Shown here: positions 34,071 through 43,721 of the stretch, in pieces | Numbering within the stretch: position 1 is the stretch's first letter | Layout of the letters: the number at the start of each line of letters is the position of its first letter | Source of the DNA: JAITWN01 sp034002745 | GTDB taxonomy: Bacteria > Pseudomonadota > Gammaproteobacteria > SZUA-140 | Length of the DNA stretch: 64,000 bases | NCBI GenBank assembly: GCA_034002745.1 | Contig: JAVEZY010000004.1 | Location: 62,001 to 126,000, forward strand | Reading direction: 5' to 3' | Program-made: the position numbers and the translations under genes | Notes under the pieces: generated by a model | Seen by the model: the letters and a program-made list of their open reading frames with translations, nothing else | Database searches by the model: none | What the model was told of the DNA's origin: nothing

Positions 34071-36386
34071 TCACCTGTGCCCGGAACGCTCCACGACCCG
34101 CTCGTGCCAGTAACGTTGACGCAGTTCACGCCACGAGCTCGTGGATGCGATTTCCCCTGAGGGCGACACCCGTATCTCGAGCGCGCCATGCGCAGCGGTG
34201 TTCCAGATGCGCGCGCCGGTGGATTCATAGCGCGCCAGCACGTCCGGATGCGGGAAACCCCAGCGATTGCGATACCCGGTGGCGAAGACCACCTCCCGCG
34301 GCGCGACCGCATCCAGGAACGCTGCGCTGGAGGACGTGCGGCTGCCATGATGCGGCGCGACGAGTAGGTGCGCGCGCAAATCTTCGCCCCGGGCGATCAA
34401 CTTCCTCTCGGCGCGCGCCTCGATGTCCCCCGGCAACAGGATCACGGTATCGCCGGCGGCGATCCTGAGCACACAGGAGTCATCATTGCGCCGCCCCGCG
34501 GCCCCCGCCTCCGGAAGCAGGATGCGGAAATCGATCCCGTCCCAGCGCCAGGACATGTCGCGGCGGCAGGGATCCGCCGCGTAACCCGGTACCGCGGTGC
34601 CGGCGCTGGCCACGAGACGCGCGATCCGCAGCTCGCTCAGCAGTGCCGGCGCGCCACCGGCATGATCGTTGTCGCCATGGCTGATCAGCAGCATGTCGAG
34701 ATCACGCACGCCGTGCTGGCGCAGCCAGGGCAGGATGACCGCGCTGCCGGCGTCGAAGTCGGGGCCGAAGCGCGGACCGGTGTCATAGATCAGCACGTGA
34801 TGCCGGGTGCGCACCACCGCCGCCAGTCCCTGGCCGACATCCAGTACCGTCAGCCACACCGCTCCCGGCGCCGGCGTCGGCGCCTGCCAGGTCATCGCGG
34901 GCAGCAACAGCACGAGCGCGGCCCAGCGTGCCGGGAAGCCGCGCGGAGCCACTGCCAGCGCGGCACCGAACAGGGCGGCGGCGAGAATCCAGCCACCGGG
35001 GGCCGGTCGCGACCACTGCAGCCAGGGCACATCGGCGATGGCATCGAGCAGCGGCCACAGCACCGCCAGCAGCCACTCGGCAAGCCGCAGCAGCGGCTCC
35101 CCCAGCGCTGGAAGCGGCAGGATCAGCGTCGCGCCGGCGAGCACGATCGGCACGACCAGGCTCACCCAGGGCACGGCGATGAAGTTGGCGATTGGAGAGC
35201 CGAGCGGCAGCTGCTGGAACAGCGCGAGCAAGGGCGGCCCGAGACCCACGGTGATCAGAAGGTGCAGCCGCCCCCAGCGCCACCACCAGTCCCCCCGGCC
35301 AAGACGGTTCCCCATGCCGAGCAGGATGATGGCCACCGCGCCGAAGGACAGCCAGAAACCGGCGTCCATCACCGCCAGCGGATCGAGGAACAGCACGCCC
35401 CACAGGGCGAGAAAGAACATGCGCCATGGCGCCTTCGCGCGCGAGCCGAGCACTGCCCACATGGCTGCGGCCACCATCACCATGGCGCGCTGCGTGGGCA
35501 CCGAGAAACCCGCCAGTGCCGCATAGCCGGCGGCGCCGGCCAACGCCGCGGCCGCCGCGATCCAGGGCGCCGGAACACGCCGCACCAGAGTCGAGCGCGA
35601 CCACGTCCGGGACACGGCGAGAAATACCAGCGCGGCGACCATGCTGACATGCAGCCCGGAAATCGCGACCAGATGGGTAGTGCCGGTGCGACGAAGCACA
35701 TCCCATTGTTCGCGCGTGATGCGCTGGTAGTCCCCTATCGCCAGCGCCGTTACCACGCCGGCGAGTTCCCGCTCCGGCAGCGCGGCAGCGATGCCCTTCC
35801 CGAGGCGTTGCCGGAGATATTGCAGCGGCGCCGATCCCGGTGCGGACGCGAGACGCCGGTTCGCGGGATCCGCTCGGACATAGCCCGTCGCCCGGATGCG
35901 CTGGCGGTAGAGCCGCCCTTCGTAATCGAAGCCGCCTGGATTGGCGAAACCATGCGGTCGCTTGAGCCGCAGGCGCAGGCGCCAGCGCTCGCCGGCAATC
36001 AACTCGGGAGCATCGCGGTGCCAGCTCAGGCGCAGGCGTCCCGGCACCGGCACGGGTTCGCCGGAATCGGCGCGCCACAGCCGCTCGGCTGCGAATTCGA
36101 AGCGAACCATGCCGGAATGCTGTTCAGGAACTGCCACGATCGCGCCTTCGGCGAGCAGGTCCCGGCCTTCGACTTCCCTGGAGATTTCCCCAGAAAGGAT
36201 GAGGTGAGCGTGCATCAAGGCCCAGAGGAAGCCCGCGAAGCAGCAGGCCGGCAGACGCAGCAGCGGCAGAACCAGCGACAACGGCACGAGCACGACGCCG
36301 GCCGCGATCCACCATGATGTGGGCAACTCCGGCAGCCACTGCAACAACAGGATACCCGACAGGAAGGCGACCGATCCCTGGCCCAT
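34071..36386 (-). CDS. comEC: DNA internalisation-related competence protein ComEC/Rec2
   Basis: 771 aa. N-terminal DUF4131 region, a central competence domain of many TM helices forming the DNA channel (HLVAISGLHVSMVAALVFL), and a C-terminal metallo-beta-lactamase domain with ISHGDNDHAGG and VAPHHGSRTSS that is thought to degrade one strand. Complete, so natural uptake of DNA is possible if pilus genes exist elsewhere. Divergent from the DUF2062 gene; followed by exbB after 53 bp. Confidence 0.94.
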   Translation of the reverse strand: MGQGSVAFLSGILLLQWLPELPTSWWIAAGVVLVPLSLVLPLLRLPACCFAGFLWALMHAHLILSGEISREVEGRDLLAEGAIVAVPEQHSGMVRFEFAAERLWRADSGEPVPVPGRLRLSWHRDAPELIAGERWRLRLRLKRPHGFANPGGFDYEGRLYRQRIRATGYVRADPANRRLASAPGSAPLQYLRQRLGKGIAAALPERELAGVVTALAIGDYQRITREQWDVLRRTGTTHLVAISGLHVSMVAALVFLAVSRTWSRSTLVRRVPAPWIAAAAALAGAAGYAALAGFSVPTQRAMVMVAAAMWAVLGSRAKAPWRMFFLALWGVLFLDPLAVMDAGFWLSFGAVAIILLGMGNRLGRGDWWWRWGRLHLLITVGLGPPLLALFQQLPLGSPIANFIAVPWVSLVVPIVLAGATLILPLPALGEPLLRLAEWLLAVLWPLLDAIADVPWLQWSRPAPGGWILAAALFGAALAVAPRGFPARWAALVLLLPAMTWQAPTPAPGAVWLTVLDVGQGLAAVVRTRHHVLIYDTGPRFGPDFDAGSAVILPWLRQHGVRDLDMLLISHGDNDHAGGAPALLSELRIARLVASAGTAVPGYAADPCRRDMSWRWDGIDFRILLPEAGAAGRRNDDSCVLRIAAGDTVILLPGDIEARAERKLIARGEDLRAHLLVAPHHGSRTSSSAAFLDAVAPREVVFATGYRNRWGFPHPDVLARYESTGARIWNTAAHGALEIRVSPSGEIASTSSWRELRQRYWHERVVERSGHR

Positions 36387-36448
36387 GCCTTCTTCTCCCG
36401 CGCTATACTCCCTGACACTGAACGCGCCAGATACCTATAATTCGTTAC

Positions 36449-37054
36449 ATGCCTCGCAAGATCCTGAAACGATGGCTTCCCGATCACCGCACGATCAGGG
36501 AGCACAAGCATCTACAGCGCTTCGGCACCCGCCTGCACGATCCCAATCTATGGCATCTCAACCGGCGCTCGGTCCCTGGCGCCGTTTCCACAGGGCTTTT
36601 CGTGGCGTTCATCCCGACGCCATTCCAGATGGCGATCGCGGCATTCTTTGCGATCCTGTTCCGCGTCAACCTGCCGATCTCGGTGGCCCTGGTCTGGGTG
36701 ACGAACCCCTTGACCATGCCGCCAGTGTTCTATTTCTGTTACAGGCTGGGCGCATGGCTGCTCGACAAACCGGTGCACCGCATAGACTTCAGCAACCCGT
36801 CGCTCACCTGGCTGCTGACGGAAATGAAGATGATCTGGGCGCCCGTCCTGCTCGGCTGCCTGGTCACCGGCGCGGTGGCGGCGATTCTGGGCAACCTCTT
36901 CATTCGCAGCTTCTGGCGCCTGCACGTGAACCTGAGCTGGCGCGCGCGCCAGCGACGCGAGCTTGCCCGTCGGCGGAAGAACGCCCGTCAGCAGGAGGCC
37001 GGTCAGAAGTCCGGGCAGGACTCCGGAAAGAATCCGGAGCACGATCCTCGCTGA
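36449..37054 (+). CDS. DUF2062 membrane protein
   Basis: 201 aa. N-terminal basic segment, then LWHLNRRSVPGAVSTGLFVAFIPTPFQM and VALVWVTNPLTMPPVFYFCYRLG, the DUF2062 signature, with about three TM helices and a basic, Arg/Lys-rich C-terminal tail. Unknown function. The same gene borders comEC in Pseudomonas. Converges with lolD, 21 bp between stops. Confidence 0.9.
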   Translation: MPRKILKRWLPDHRTIREHKHLQRFGTRLHDPNLWHLNRRSVPGAVSTGLFVAFIPTPFQMAIAAFFAILFRVNLPISVALVWVTNPLTMPPVFYFCYRLGAWLLDKPVHRIDFSNPSLTWLLTEMKMIWAPVLLGCLVTGAVAAILGNLFIRSFWRLHVNLSWRARQRRELARRRKNARQQEAGQKSGQDSGKNPEHDPR

Positions 37055-37075
37055 GCCGCAGCGACGGCGCTTCGA

Positions 37076-37789
37076 TCAGCGCTCGTGCGTTTCAGCCGGG
37101 CGCAGCGCGCCCGCCTCCAGTATCAGCACGCGGTCCATCTGCCGGGCCAGCGCCGGCTCGTGGGTCACCACCAGAAAGCTGGTCTGCAATTCGGCGTTGA
37201 GCTCCACCATCAGCCGGAACACTTCCGCAGCATTGCGGTGATCGAGATTTCCGGTCGGTTCGTCGGCGAGCACGCAGCGCGGCCGCGTCACCAGCGCCCG
37301 CGCTACGGCGACGCGCTGACGCTCTCCGCCGGACAGTTCACCCGGCTTGTGGCGCGTGCGCGCGCCGAGACCCACGCGTTCGAGCATCGCCTGCGCCGCC
37401 CGCTCCGCCTCGCCCGGCGCCGCGCCGCCGATCATCAGCGGCATGCAGACATTCTCGAGCGCCGTGAATTCGGGCAGCAGGTGGTGGAACTGATAGATGA
37501 AGCCGAGCATCTCGTTGCGCAAGCGCCCGCGAGCAGCGGCGCCAAGCGTCGTCAGCTTGCGCCCGCCGAGCCAGACCTCGCCGCGATCGGGCTCATCGAG
37601 ACCCGCAAGCAGATGCAGCAGCGTGCTCTTGCCCGCGCCCGAGCTGCCCATGATCGCCACGCGCTCGCCGGCGGCGAGCGTAAGATTGATATCGCGCAAC
37701 ACCTCGACATCGGCGGGACCTTCGCGATAGGTCTTGGCGAGGCCGGCGCAGTGCAGCGCGGCCTGCGCGGCGATGGCGTCCTTACTCAT
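37076..37789 (-). CDS. lolD: Lipoprotein-releasing ABC transporter ATP-binding protein
   Basis: 237 aa ATPase of the LolCDE machine that extracts outer-membrane lipoproteins from the inner membrane. Walker A MGSSGAGKSTLLHLL, Q-loop FIYQFHHLLPEFTALEN (the LolD-specific segment), signature LSGGERQRVAVARAL and Walker B VLADEPTG. Start ATG 37789 overlaps the preceding gene by eight bases. Confidence 0.96.
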   Translation of the reverse strand: MSKDAIAAQAALHCAGLAKTYREGPADVEVLRDINLTLAAGERVAIMGSSGAGKSTLLHLLAGLDEPDRGEVWLGGRKLTTLGAAARGRLRNEMLGFIYQFHHLLPEFTALENVCMPLMIGGAAPGEAERAAQAMLERVGLGARTRHKPGELSGGERQRVAVARALVTRPRCVLADEPTGNLDHRNAAEVFRLMVELNAELQTSFLVVTHEPALARQMDRVLILEAGALRPAETHER

Positions 37790-39029
37790 AGCGCAGCGCC
37801 TCCGCAGGATGTACCCGCGCCGCACGCCAGGCGGGATATAGCGTGGCGAGCAGGCAAAGCACGAAGGCGATCACGCCCACCGACCCGACATCGTGCCAGC
37901 GCATGTCGGAAGGCAGGTCGCTGATGTAGTACACGTCGGGCGCGAGGAAACGGATGCCGAGCAGGCGCTCCAGCGCCGGCACCACGACGTCGATGTTCTG
38001 CGCGAGAGCAACGCCGCCGATCACCCCAAGCACGGTACCGACCAGACCGACCACCGCGCCCTGGACGATGAATACGCCCATCACCGCCGCCGGACTGGCA
38101 CCGAGCGTGCGCAGGATGGCGATGTCGGCCTGCTTGTCCGTGACCAGCATCACCAGCGTGGAAACGAGATTGAAGGCGGCGACGGCGACGATCAGCAGCA
38201 GGATCACGAACATCACCGTCTTCTCCATCTGCACCGCGCGGAAGAAGTTGGCGTGCTGCTGCGTCCAGTCGAGGACGCGATAATCGAAGGGCATGTCGGC
38301 GGCGAGATCGGCAGCGAAGCGCGGGGCGAGAAACATGTCGGCGAGACGCAGCTGCACGCCGCTCACGCCTCCGTCGAGCCGGAACAGCGTGGATGCGTCC
38401 TCGACGTGCATCAGCGCGAGCGCGCTGTCGTATTCGAACATGCCGATCTCGAACATGCCGACAACCGTGAAACGCTTCAGGCGCGGCAGAAAGCCGGCGG
38501 GGGTGACGGTCGCCTGGGGAGTGATGACGACGACCCGATCGCCGATGGTGACGCCGAGCGCGCGCGCCAGCTCACGGCCGAGCACGATGCCGAACTCGCC
38601 CGGCACCAGATCATCCATGCTGCCCAGGCGCATCTTTTCGGGAAGCTCGGAGACTTCTCCCTCCAGCAGCGGATCGATGCCGCGCAGCATGGCGCCCGAC
38701 ACCCGCGGTCCGTTGCCGATCATGCCTTCGGCGCTGACGAACGGCGCGATGCCGGTGACGCCCGGGCGCTCGCGCAGCTCCGCCTCGAGCACGCGCCAGT
38801 CATCGAGCGGGCCGGTCGCGCCACGCACGGTGACATGCGCGACCACGCCCAGGATGCGCTCGCGCAATTCCTTCTCGAAGCCGTTCATCACCGACAGCAC
38901 GGTGATCAACGCGGTCACGCCGAGCGCGATGCCCAGCATCGAAATGACCGAGATGAAGGAAATGAAATGATTGCGACGCCGCGCGCGGGTGTAGCGAAGT
39001 CCGATATAGACTGGGAGAGGTCTGAACAT
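37782..39029 (-). CDS. lolC: Lipoprotein-releasing ABC transporter permease (LolC/LolE family)
   Basis: 415 aa with four TM helices and the periplasmic MacB-like domain between the first and second. Starts PLPVYIGLRYTRARRRNHFISFISVISMLGIALGV, typical of LolC/E. Only one membrane subunit gene lies here next to lolD, so it may pair with a LolE encoded elsewhere or act as a homodimer (LolF-like). ATG 39029 is chosen by family length. Confidence 0.92.
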   Translation of the reverse strand: MFRPLPVYIGLRYTRARRRNHFISFISVISMLGIALGVTALITVLSVMNGFEKELRERILGVVAHVTVRGATGPLDDWRVLEAELRERPGVTGIAPFVSAEGMIGNGPRVSGAMLRGIDPLLEGEVSELPEKMRLGSMDDLVPGEFGIVLGRELARALGVTIGDRVVVITPQATVTPAGFLPRLKRFTVVGMFEIGMFEYDSALALMHVEDASTLFRLDGGVSGVQLRLADMFLAPRFAADLAADMPFDYRVLDWTQQHANFFRAVQMEKTVMFVILLLIVAVAAFNLVSTLVMLVTDKQADIAILRTLGASPAAVMGVFIVQGAVVGLVGTVLGVIGGVALAQNIDVVVPALERLLGIRFLAPDVYYISDLPSDMRWHDVGSVGVIAFVLCLLATLYPAWRAARVHPAEALRYE

Positions 39030-39173
39030 GACTCGGCATTTAACCACACAAGCGCGGCCCGGTTCACCTTCCGCATCATCCCGGCGCAGGCGGTGGCAGT
39101 GTCGCGGCCATCCATCGCCGTCACTCCGAGCCAGGCTCGCCCGCAATTCGCTGGTGCGAATGCCGGTGCGCGA

Positions 39174-40043
39174 TCAGCTCCGCGAATGCGCGTCCGGCGC
39201 CACCGCTGCGCGCAGCGTCGCGATGGTGGCCTCATCCAGTTCCATGAACTGTCCGCGCAGCAGATGCGAGGGCAGACTGATGGGACCGAAACGGATGCGC
39301 TTCAGGCGGCTCACGCGAACTCCGACCGCCTCCCAGAGGCGGCGCACTTCGCGTTTGCGTCCCTCGCGCAGCACCGATCCATACCAGCGGTTGCTGCCCC
39401 GGCCGCCGATCTCATAGACGCGCTCGAACGCGGCCGGACCATCCTCCAGTTCCACGCCGGTGCGCAGACGCTCGAGCATCTCCGGGCTGACCTCTCCCAG
39501 CACGCGCACCAGGTACTCGCGATCGATGCCTCCCGAAGGATGCATCAGCCGATTGGCGAGATCGCCATCCGTGGTGAGCAGCAGCAGGCCGCTGGTATTG
39601 ACGTCGAGTCGACCGATCGATACCCAGCGCTGACCGCCCGGCGACGGCAGACGGTCGAAGATGCTGGGCCGTCCCTCGGGATCGGAACGCGTGCAGATTT
39701 CGCCTTCGGGCTTGTTGTAGAGCAGGATGCGACAGGATGGCGCGCTGGCGGCGATCACGCGCCGGCCATCGATCGCGACCTGATCCTCGGCCGTGACCGT
39801 ATCGCCGAGCACGGCGTTACGACCGTTGATCTGGATGCGACCGGCGCGGATCCACTCTTCGATCTGACGGCGTGAGCCGTGTCCCAGGCGGGCGAGAAAC
39901 TTCTGCACGCGCTCCGGCGCGGATGGAGCAGCGGGAGCAACGTTGGGGACCGCCGCCCGCGTCGACGCAGGCTCGACCCGGTCACTGCCGGGGCGGCGCT
40001 TGCGCGGGCCGCCGCGAGGGGGTGAACGCCTGGCGGCGCTCAC
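39174..40043 (-). CDS. rluB: 23S rRNA pseudouridine(2605) synthase
   Basis: 289 aa. N-terminal basic, Pro-rich tail (1-40), S4 RNA-binding domain (about 42-90: VQKFLARLGHGSRRQIEEWI), then the RsuA-type catalytic domain with Asp in GRLDVNTSGLLLLT and the KPEGEICT and RLKRIRFG motifs. It overlaps scpB by ATGA. RluB could be confused with RluE/F/RsuA, but the scpAB neighbourhood supports RluB. Confidence 0.93.
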   Translation of the reverse strand: MSAARRSPPRGGPRKRRPGSDRVEPASTRAAVPNVAPAAPSAPERVQKFLARLGHGSRRQIEEWIRAGRIQINGRNAVLGDTVTAEDQVAIDGRRVIAASAPSCRILLYNKPEGEICTRSDPEGRPSIFDRLPSPGGQRWVSIGRLDVNTSGLLLLTTDGDLANRLMHPSGGIDREYLVRVLGEVSPEMLERLRTGVELEDGPAAFERVYEIGGRGSNRWYGSVLREGRKREVRRLWEAVGVRVSRLKRIRFGPISLPSHLLRGQFMELDEATIATLRAAVAPDAHSRS

Positions 40044-40912
40044 GCGTGCTCAGTCGCGGTGACGCGACGCTCCTCTGCGCTTTCGCCCTCGCTATCGTCA
40101 GCGGAGGCACTGTCCTCTGCGGATGCGCTGCCCTCGCTGGCAATGGCGTCGTCACGATCTTCGTCCGTCGGTGCGCTCTCGCCTCCGTCGTCGACGACGG
40201 CCTCGGGCGCGTCCGCTTCCGCGGCTTCGGCATCGTCCGCCTCCTCGCCATCAGCGGCGATGGGCACGACCACGCCAGCGTCGATTCCGGTGTCGGCTTC
40301 GGGCTGAGCATCGGCGCCCGGGTTCCCTTCTTCTCCGCCGCCTTCGCCGTCAAAGAATCCGAGATTGGCCTGGAGCTGATCGAGCGGCTTGATCTCGGCC
40401 AGCGCGGGCAGCTCGCTCAGGCTGCGCAGATTGAAATAGTCGAGGAACCGCTTGGTGGTGCCGTACAGCGCGGGGCGACCAGGCACATCGCGATGCCCCA
40501 CCACCCGGATCCACTCGCGCTCGAGCAGCGTGCGGATGATGTGCGAGCTGACGCTGACGCCGCGGATCTCCTCTATCCCGGCACGCGTGATCGGCTGGCG
40601 ATACACGATCAGCGCCAGGGTCTCCAGCAGCGCGCGGGAATAGCGCGGCTGGCGCTCCTCGGACAAGCGACCGATCCACGGCGCGAATTCGGAACGCACC
40701 TGGAAGCGATAGCCGCTGGCCACCTGCTTCAGTTCGACCGAGCGCCCCTCCCAGTCTGCGGTGAGCTCGTCCAGCGCCGCTTTCACCGCGTCGCTCTCGG
40801 GGCGTTCGTCCTCGGGGAACAGCGCCTGCAGGCGCTCGATGTTGAGCGGCTGCCCAGCGTTGAGCAGCGCGGCCTCGATGATGGCCTTAAGTGGCGGCTG
40901 ATTCATTGACAT
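40040..40912 (-). CDS. scpB: Chromosome segregation and condensation protein ScpB
   Basis: 290 aa. N-terminal winged helices (about 1-185: IIEAALLNAGQPL, ALETLALIVYRQPITRAGIEEIRGV) bind ScpA. Residues about 195-290 are a very acidic Asp/Glu/Ala/Ser-rich tail, likely disordered and longer than in most ScpB. ScpAB works with SMC in chromosome folding. Overlaps scpA by 26 bases. Confidence 0.95.
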   Translation of the reverse strand: MSMNQPPLKAIIEAALLNAGQPLNIERLQALFPEDERPESDAVKAALDELTADWEGRSVELKQVASGYRFQVRSEFAPWIGRLSEERQPRYSRALLETLALIVYRQPITRAGIEEIRGVSVSSHIIRTLLEREWIRVVGHRDVPGRPALYGTTKRFLDYFNLRSLSELPALAEIKPLDQLQANLGFFDGEGGGEEGNPGADAQPEADTGIDAGVVVPIAADGEEADDAEAAEADAPEAVVDDGGESAPTDEDRDDAIASEGSASAEDSASADDSEGESAEERRVTATEHA

Positions 40913-41723
40913 GCTGTGGCGCCTTCACGTAAATCGGCCCGAAAGCCTCGTTCTGGATCATCTCGATCAGCGATTCCTTCACCAGTTCCAGGATTGCCAG
41001 CAGAGTGACCACCACCCCGCGCCGCCCTTCCTCGACCGTGAACAGGGAACCGAATGCGGTGAACTGCTCGCTGTCCACCTGCTGCAGGATGCTGGTCATG
41101 CGTTCGCGTACCGAGAGCGGTTCCATGGTGACATGATGGTGGCTGTACATCTCCGCCCGCATCATCACCTCCTGGAAGGCGACCAGGATCTCGCGCAGAT
41201 CCACCGGCGGCGGCATCTTCACCACCTTGGTCTCCGGCGCGGCCACGTCCACCGGCCAGCTGTCCCGCTGCATCCGCGGCAGCGCGTCCAGATCGGAGGC
41301 GGCCTGCTTGAAACGCTCGTACTCCTGGAGCCGGCGCACCAGTTCCGCGCGCGGATCGTCCTCATCCTCCACCGCCGCGGGACGGGGCAGCAGCAGCCGC
41401 GACTTGATCTCGGCCAGCATGGCCGCCATCACCAGATACTCCGCGGCAAGCTCCAGGCGCATGTCCTGCATGAGCTCGATGTACCGCATGTACTGGCGCG
41501 TGATCTCGGCAATCGGGATGTCGAGAATGTCGAGGTTGTTGCGCTTGATCAGGTACAGCAGCAGATCGAGCGGCCCCTCGAAGGCCTCGAGAAAGACCTC
41601 GAGCGCGTCCGGGGGGATGTAGAGATCCTGGGGAGGCATCATCTGCCTGCCCTGCACCAGGGCGAAAGGCATGACCTGCTGGCGGGGGACTGCTTCGTCC
41701 CCGATGCGTGGCGTCTCGCTCAT
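40887..41723 (-). CDS. scpA: Segregation and condensation protein ScpA
   Basis: Kleisin subunit of the SMC-ScpAB condensin, 278 aa. N-terminal EAFEGPLDLLLYLIKRNNLDILDIPIAEITRQY, then LAAEYLVMAAMLAEIKSRLLLP, and a C-terminal winged helix (VTLLAILELVKESLIEMIQ). ATG at 41723 is taken because it lies five bases past the trpS stop. Note Gammaproteobacteria without MukBEF carry this SMC-type system. Confidence 0.95.
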   Translation of the reverse strand: MSETPRIGDEAVPRQQVMPFALVQGRQMMPPQDLYIPPDALEVFLEAFEGPLDLLLYLIKRNNLDILDIPIAEITRQYMRYIELMQDMRLELAAEYLVMAAMLAEIKSRLLLPRPAAVEDEDDPRAELVRRLQEYERFKQAASDLDALPRMQRDSWPVDVAAPETKVVKMPPPVDLREILVAFQEVMMRAEMYSHHHVTMEPLSVRERMTSILQQVDSEQFTAFGSLFTVEEGRRGVVVTLLAILELVKESLIEMIQNEAFGPIYVKAPQHVNESAAT

Positions 41724-41727
41724 GGCG

Positions 41728-42951
41728 CTAAATGATACCAACTAATCCGATCGCCCGGCGGACTTCTTCCATGGTCTCGCCGGCCACCGCCCGCGCCCGC
41801 TCGGCGCCTTCGCGCATCACCTGGCGCACATGGGCGGGATCGTTCTCCAGTTCCCGGGCGCGTTCGGCGATCGGCGCCACCTCCGCGATCACCCGATCGA
41901 TCACGCGCTGCTTGCACTCGATGCAGCCGATACTCGCGCCGCGGCACCCCGTCAGCACCCATTCCTTGGTGTCCTCGTCGGAGTACACCTCATGCAGCGG
42001 CCACACCGGGCATTTCAGCGGCTCGCCGGGGTCGGTGCGACGCACGCGCGCCGGGTCGGTGGGCATGGTCCGCATCTTGCGGGTGATGCTGTCCGGATCC
42101 TCGCGCAGACCGATGGTGTTGCCGTAGGACTTGGACATCTTTTGACCATCGAGACCCGGCATCTTGGCCATCGGCGTGAGTGCGGCCCGCGGCTCGGGCA
42201 GGATGATGCGCGCCTCGCCCTCGAGATAACCGGCCAGACGCTCGCGGTCCTCCGCGCTCAGGCCCGGCAGCCCGGCTACCAGCAGACGGCCCTCGCCCAG
42301 CGCCTCATGATCACCTCGCTCCTGATAAGACTGACGTAATTCTTTGTATTTCTTAGCCTTGATACCTTCGATCCCGGCCAGCACGGCCTTGGCTCGCGGC
42401 ACGAAATCCGCTTCCCGGCCATAGAGGTGATTGAACCGTCGCGCCACCTCGCGGGTCAGCTCCACGTGCGCGACCTGGTCCTCTCCCACCGGCACCAGGC
42501 CGGCCCGGTAGATCAGGATGTCCGCGCTCTGCAGCAAGGGGTATCCGAGGAAGCCGTAGGTACCGAGATCCTTCTCGCGCAGGCGCTCCTGCTGATCCTT
42601 GTAGGTGGGAACGCGTTCGAGCCAGCCGAGTGGTGTGATCATCGACAGCAGCAGGTGCAGCTCGGCATGCTCGGGCACCTGCGACTGCACGAACAGGGTC
42701 GCCCGGCTGGGGTCGATGCCGACGGCCAGCCAGTCGATCACCATGTTCCGGGTGGCGTCGCCGATGATGGTCTGGTTCTCGTACTCCGTCGTCAGTGCGT
42801 GCCAGTCGGCGACGAAGAAGAAGCAGTCATATTCGTGCTGCATGGCCAGCCAGTTCTTCAGCACCCCGTGGTAATGCCCGAGATGCAGGGCGCCCGTGGG
42901 ACGCATGCCGGAGAGTACCCGCTGCCTGTCGGAATGGATCACTTCCATCAT
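41728..42951 (-). CDS. trpS: Tryptophanyl-tRNA synthetase, extended form with Cys cluster
   Basis: 407 aa (E. coli 334). Class Ic synthetase with GALHLGHYHGVL (HIGH) and GQKMSKSYGN (KMSKS). Between the catalytic core and KMSKS is an extra segment of about 65 residues (IKAKKYKELRQSYQERG onward). After KMSKS a cysteine set C-x21-C-x6-C-x2-C is seen, close to the C-x22-C-x6-C-x2-C that binds a [4Fe-4S] cluster in Thermotoga TrpRS. A second ATG three bases later (42948) is an alternative start. Upstream of scpA. Confidence 0.95.
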   Translation of the reverse strand: MMEVIHSDRQRVLSGMRPTGALHLGHYHGVLKNWLAMQHEYDCFFFVADWHALTTEYENQTIIGDATRNMVIDWLAVGIDPSRATLFVQSQVPEHAELHLLLSMITPLGWLERVPTYKDQQERLREKDLGTYGFLGYPLLQSADILIYRAGLVPVGEDQVAHVELTREVARRFNHLYGREADFVPRAKAVLAGIEGIKAKKYKELRQSYQERGDHEALGEGRLLVAGLPGLSAEDRERLAGYLEGEARIILPEPRAALTPMAKMPGLDGQKMSKSYGNTIGLREDPDSITRKMRTMPTDPARVRRTDPGEPLKCPVWPLHEVYSDEDTKEWVLTGCRGASIGCIECKQRVIDRVIAEVAPIAERARELENDPAHVRQVMREGAERARAVAGETMEEVRRAIGLVGII

Positions 42952-43003
42952 CCTTCTATCTGATTCAACAGCCTGAAGAAAACACCTGAGACCCGTCGAC
43001 GGC

Positions 43004-43681
43004 TCAACTCACCACCTGCATCGCCCACAGGAAGTGCCTCAGGCCCGTCTCACTGAACGAGAACAGTATCTCAAAGAATCCCCACATCAGGGGGCGCATC
43101 ACTGGGCCGAGCAGGCCGGTGGCGATCAGCAGCACGAGGATCAGCAACCCGAACGGCTCGAGTCGTCCGTAGCCGGCGCGCAGGGAGCGCGGCAGCAGCG
43201 CCGCCACCACCCGGCTGCCGTCGAGCGGCGGCACGGGCAGCAGATTGAGCACCATGAGCACCGCATTGATCAGGATACCCGCCGCGGCCATGTAGATCAG
43301 TCCGCGGGCAAATGCCATGTCCTGGAGTGCGATGCCAAGCAGCAGCACCAACAGCCAGATGACCGCCATCAGCACATTCGCCAGCGGCCCCGCCAGCGCC
43401 ACCAGCGCCATGTCGCGCTGCGGCCGGCGCAGATTCTCCCAGGTCACCGGCACCGGTTTCGCCCAGCCGAACACGAAGCCGCCGAGCATCAGCAGCACCG
43501 CCGGAACCAGGATCGTTCCCACCGGATCGATGTGCCGGATCGGGTTGAGCGTGAGCCTGCCGAGCATCTGCGCAGTACGATCGCCGAGCCGCAGCGCCAT
43601 CCAGCCGTGCGCCACCTCATGCACCGTGATGCCGAAGACCACGGGCAGGGCCCAGATCACGATCAGTTCGAAAGGACTCAC
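43004..43681 (-). CDS. Site-2 protease family membrane metalloprotease (M50)
   Basis: 225 aa, about six TM helices. HEVAH at 21-25 gives the zinc-binding pair and the catalytic Glu; the third ligand Asp is in LLPVPPLDGSRV. Regulated intramembrane proteolysis is the family role, but these short M50B proteins next to trpS/scpA have no known substrate. Follows yciO by 40 bp on the same strand. Confidence 0.9.
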   Translation of the reverse strand: MSPFELIVIWALPVVFGITVHEVAHGWMALRLGDRTAQMLGRLTLNPIRHIDPVGTILVPAVLLMLGGFVFGWAKPVPVTWENLRRPQRDMALVALAGPLANVLMAVIWLLVLLLGIALQDMAFARGLIYMAAAGILINAVLMVLNLLPVPPLDGSRVVAALLPRSLRAGYGRLEPFGLLILVLLIATGLLGPVMRPLMWGFFEILFSFSETGLRHFLWAMQVVS

Positions 43682-43721
43682 CGGCCGGCTATCCGGCCAT
43701 CATGGCCAAGCCGCGGGAGGC

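Noticed and set aside
42952..43003. Looked for a T-box, trp leader or other riboswitch upstream of trpS
   Set aside because: Only 52 bp separate trpS from the upstream gene and no structured leader is visible.
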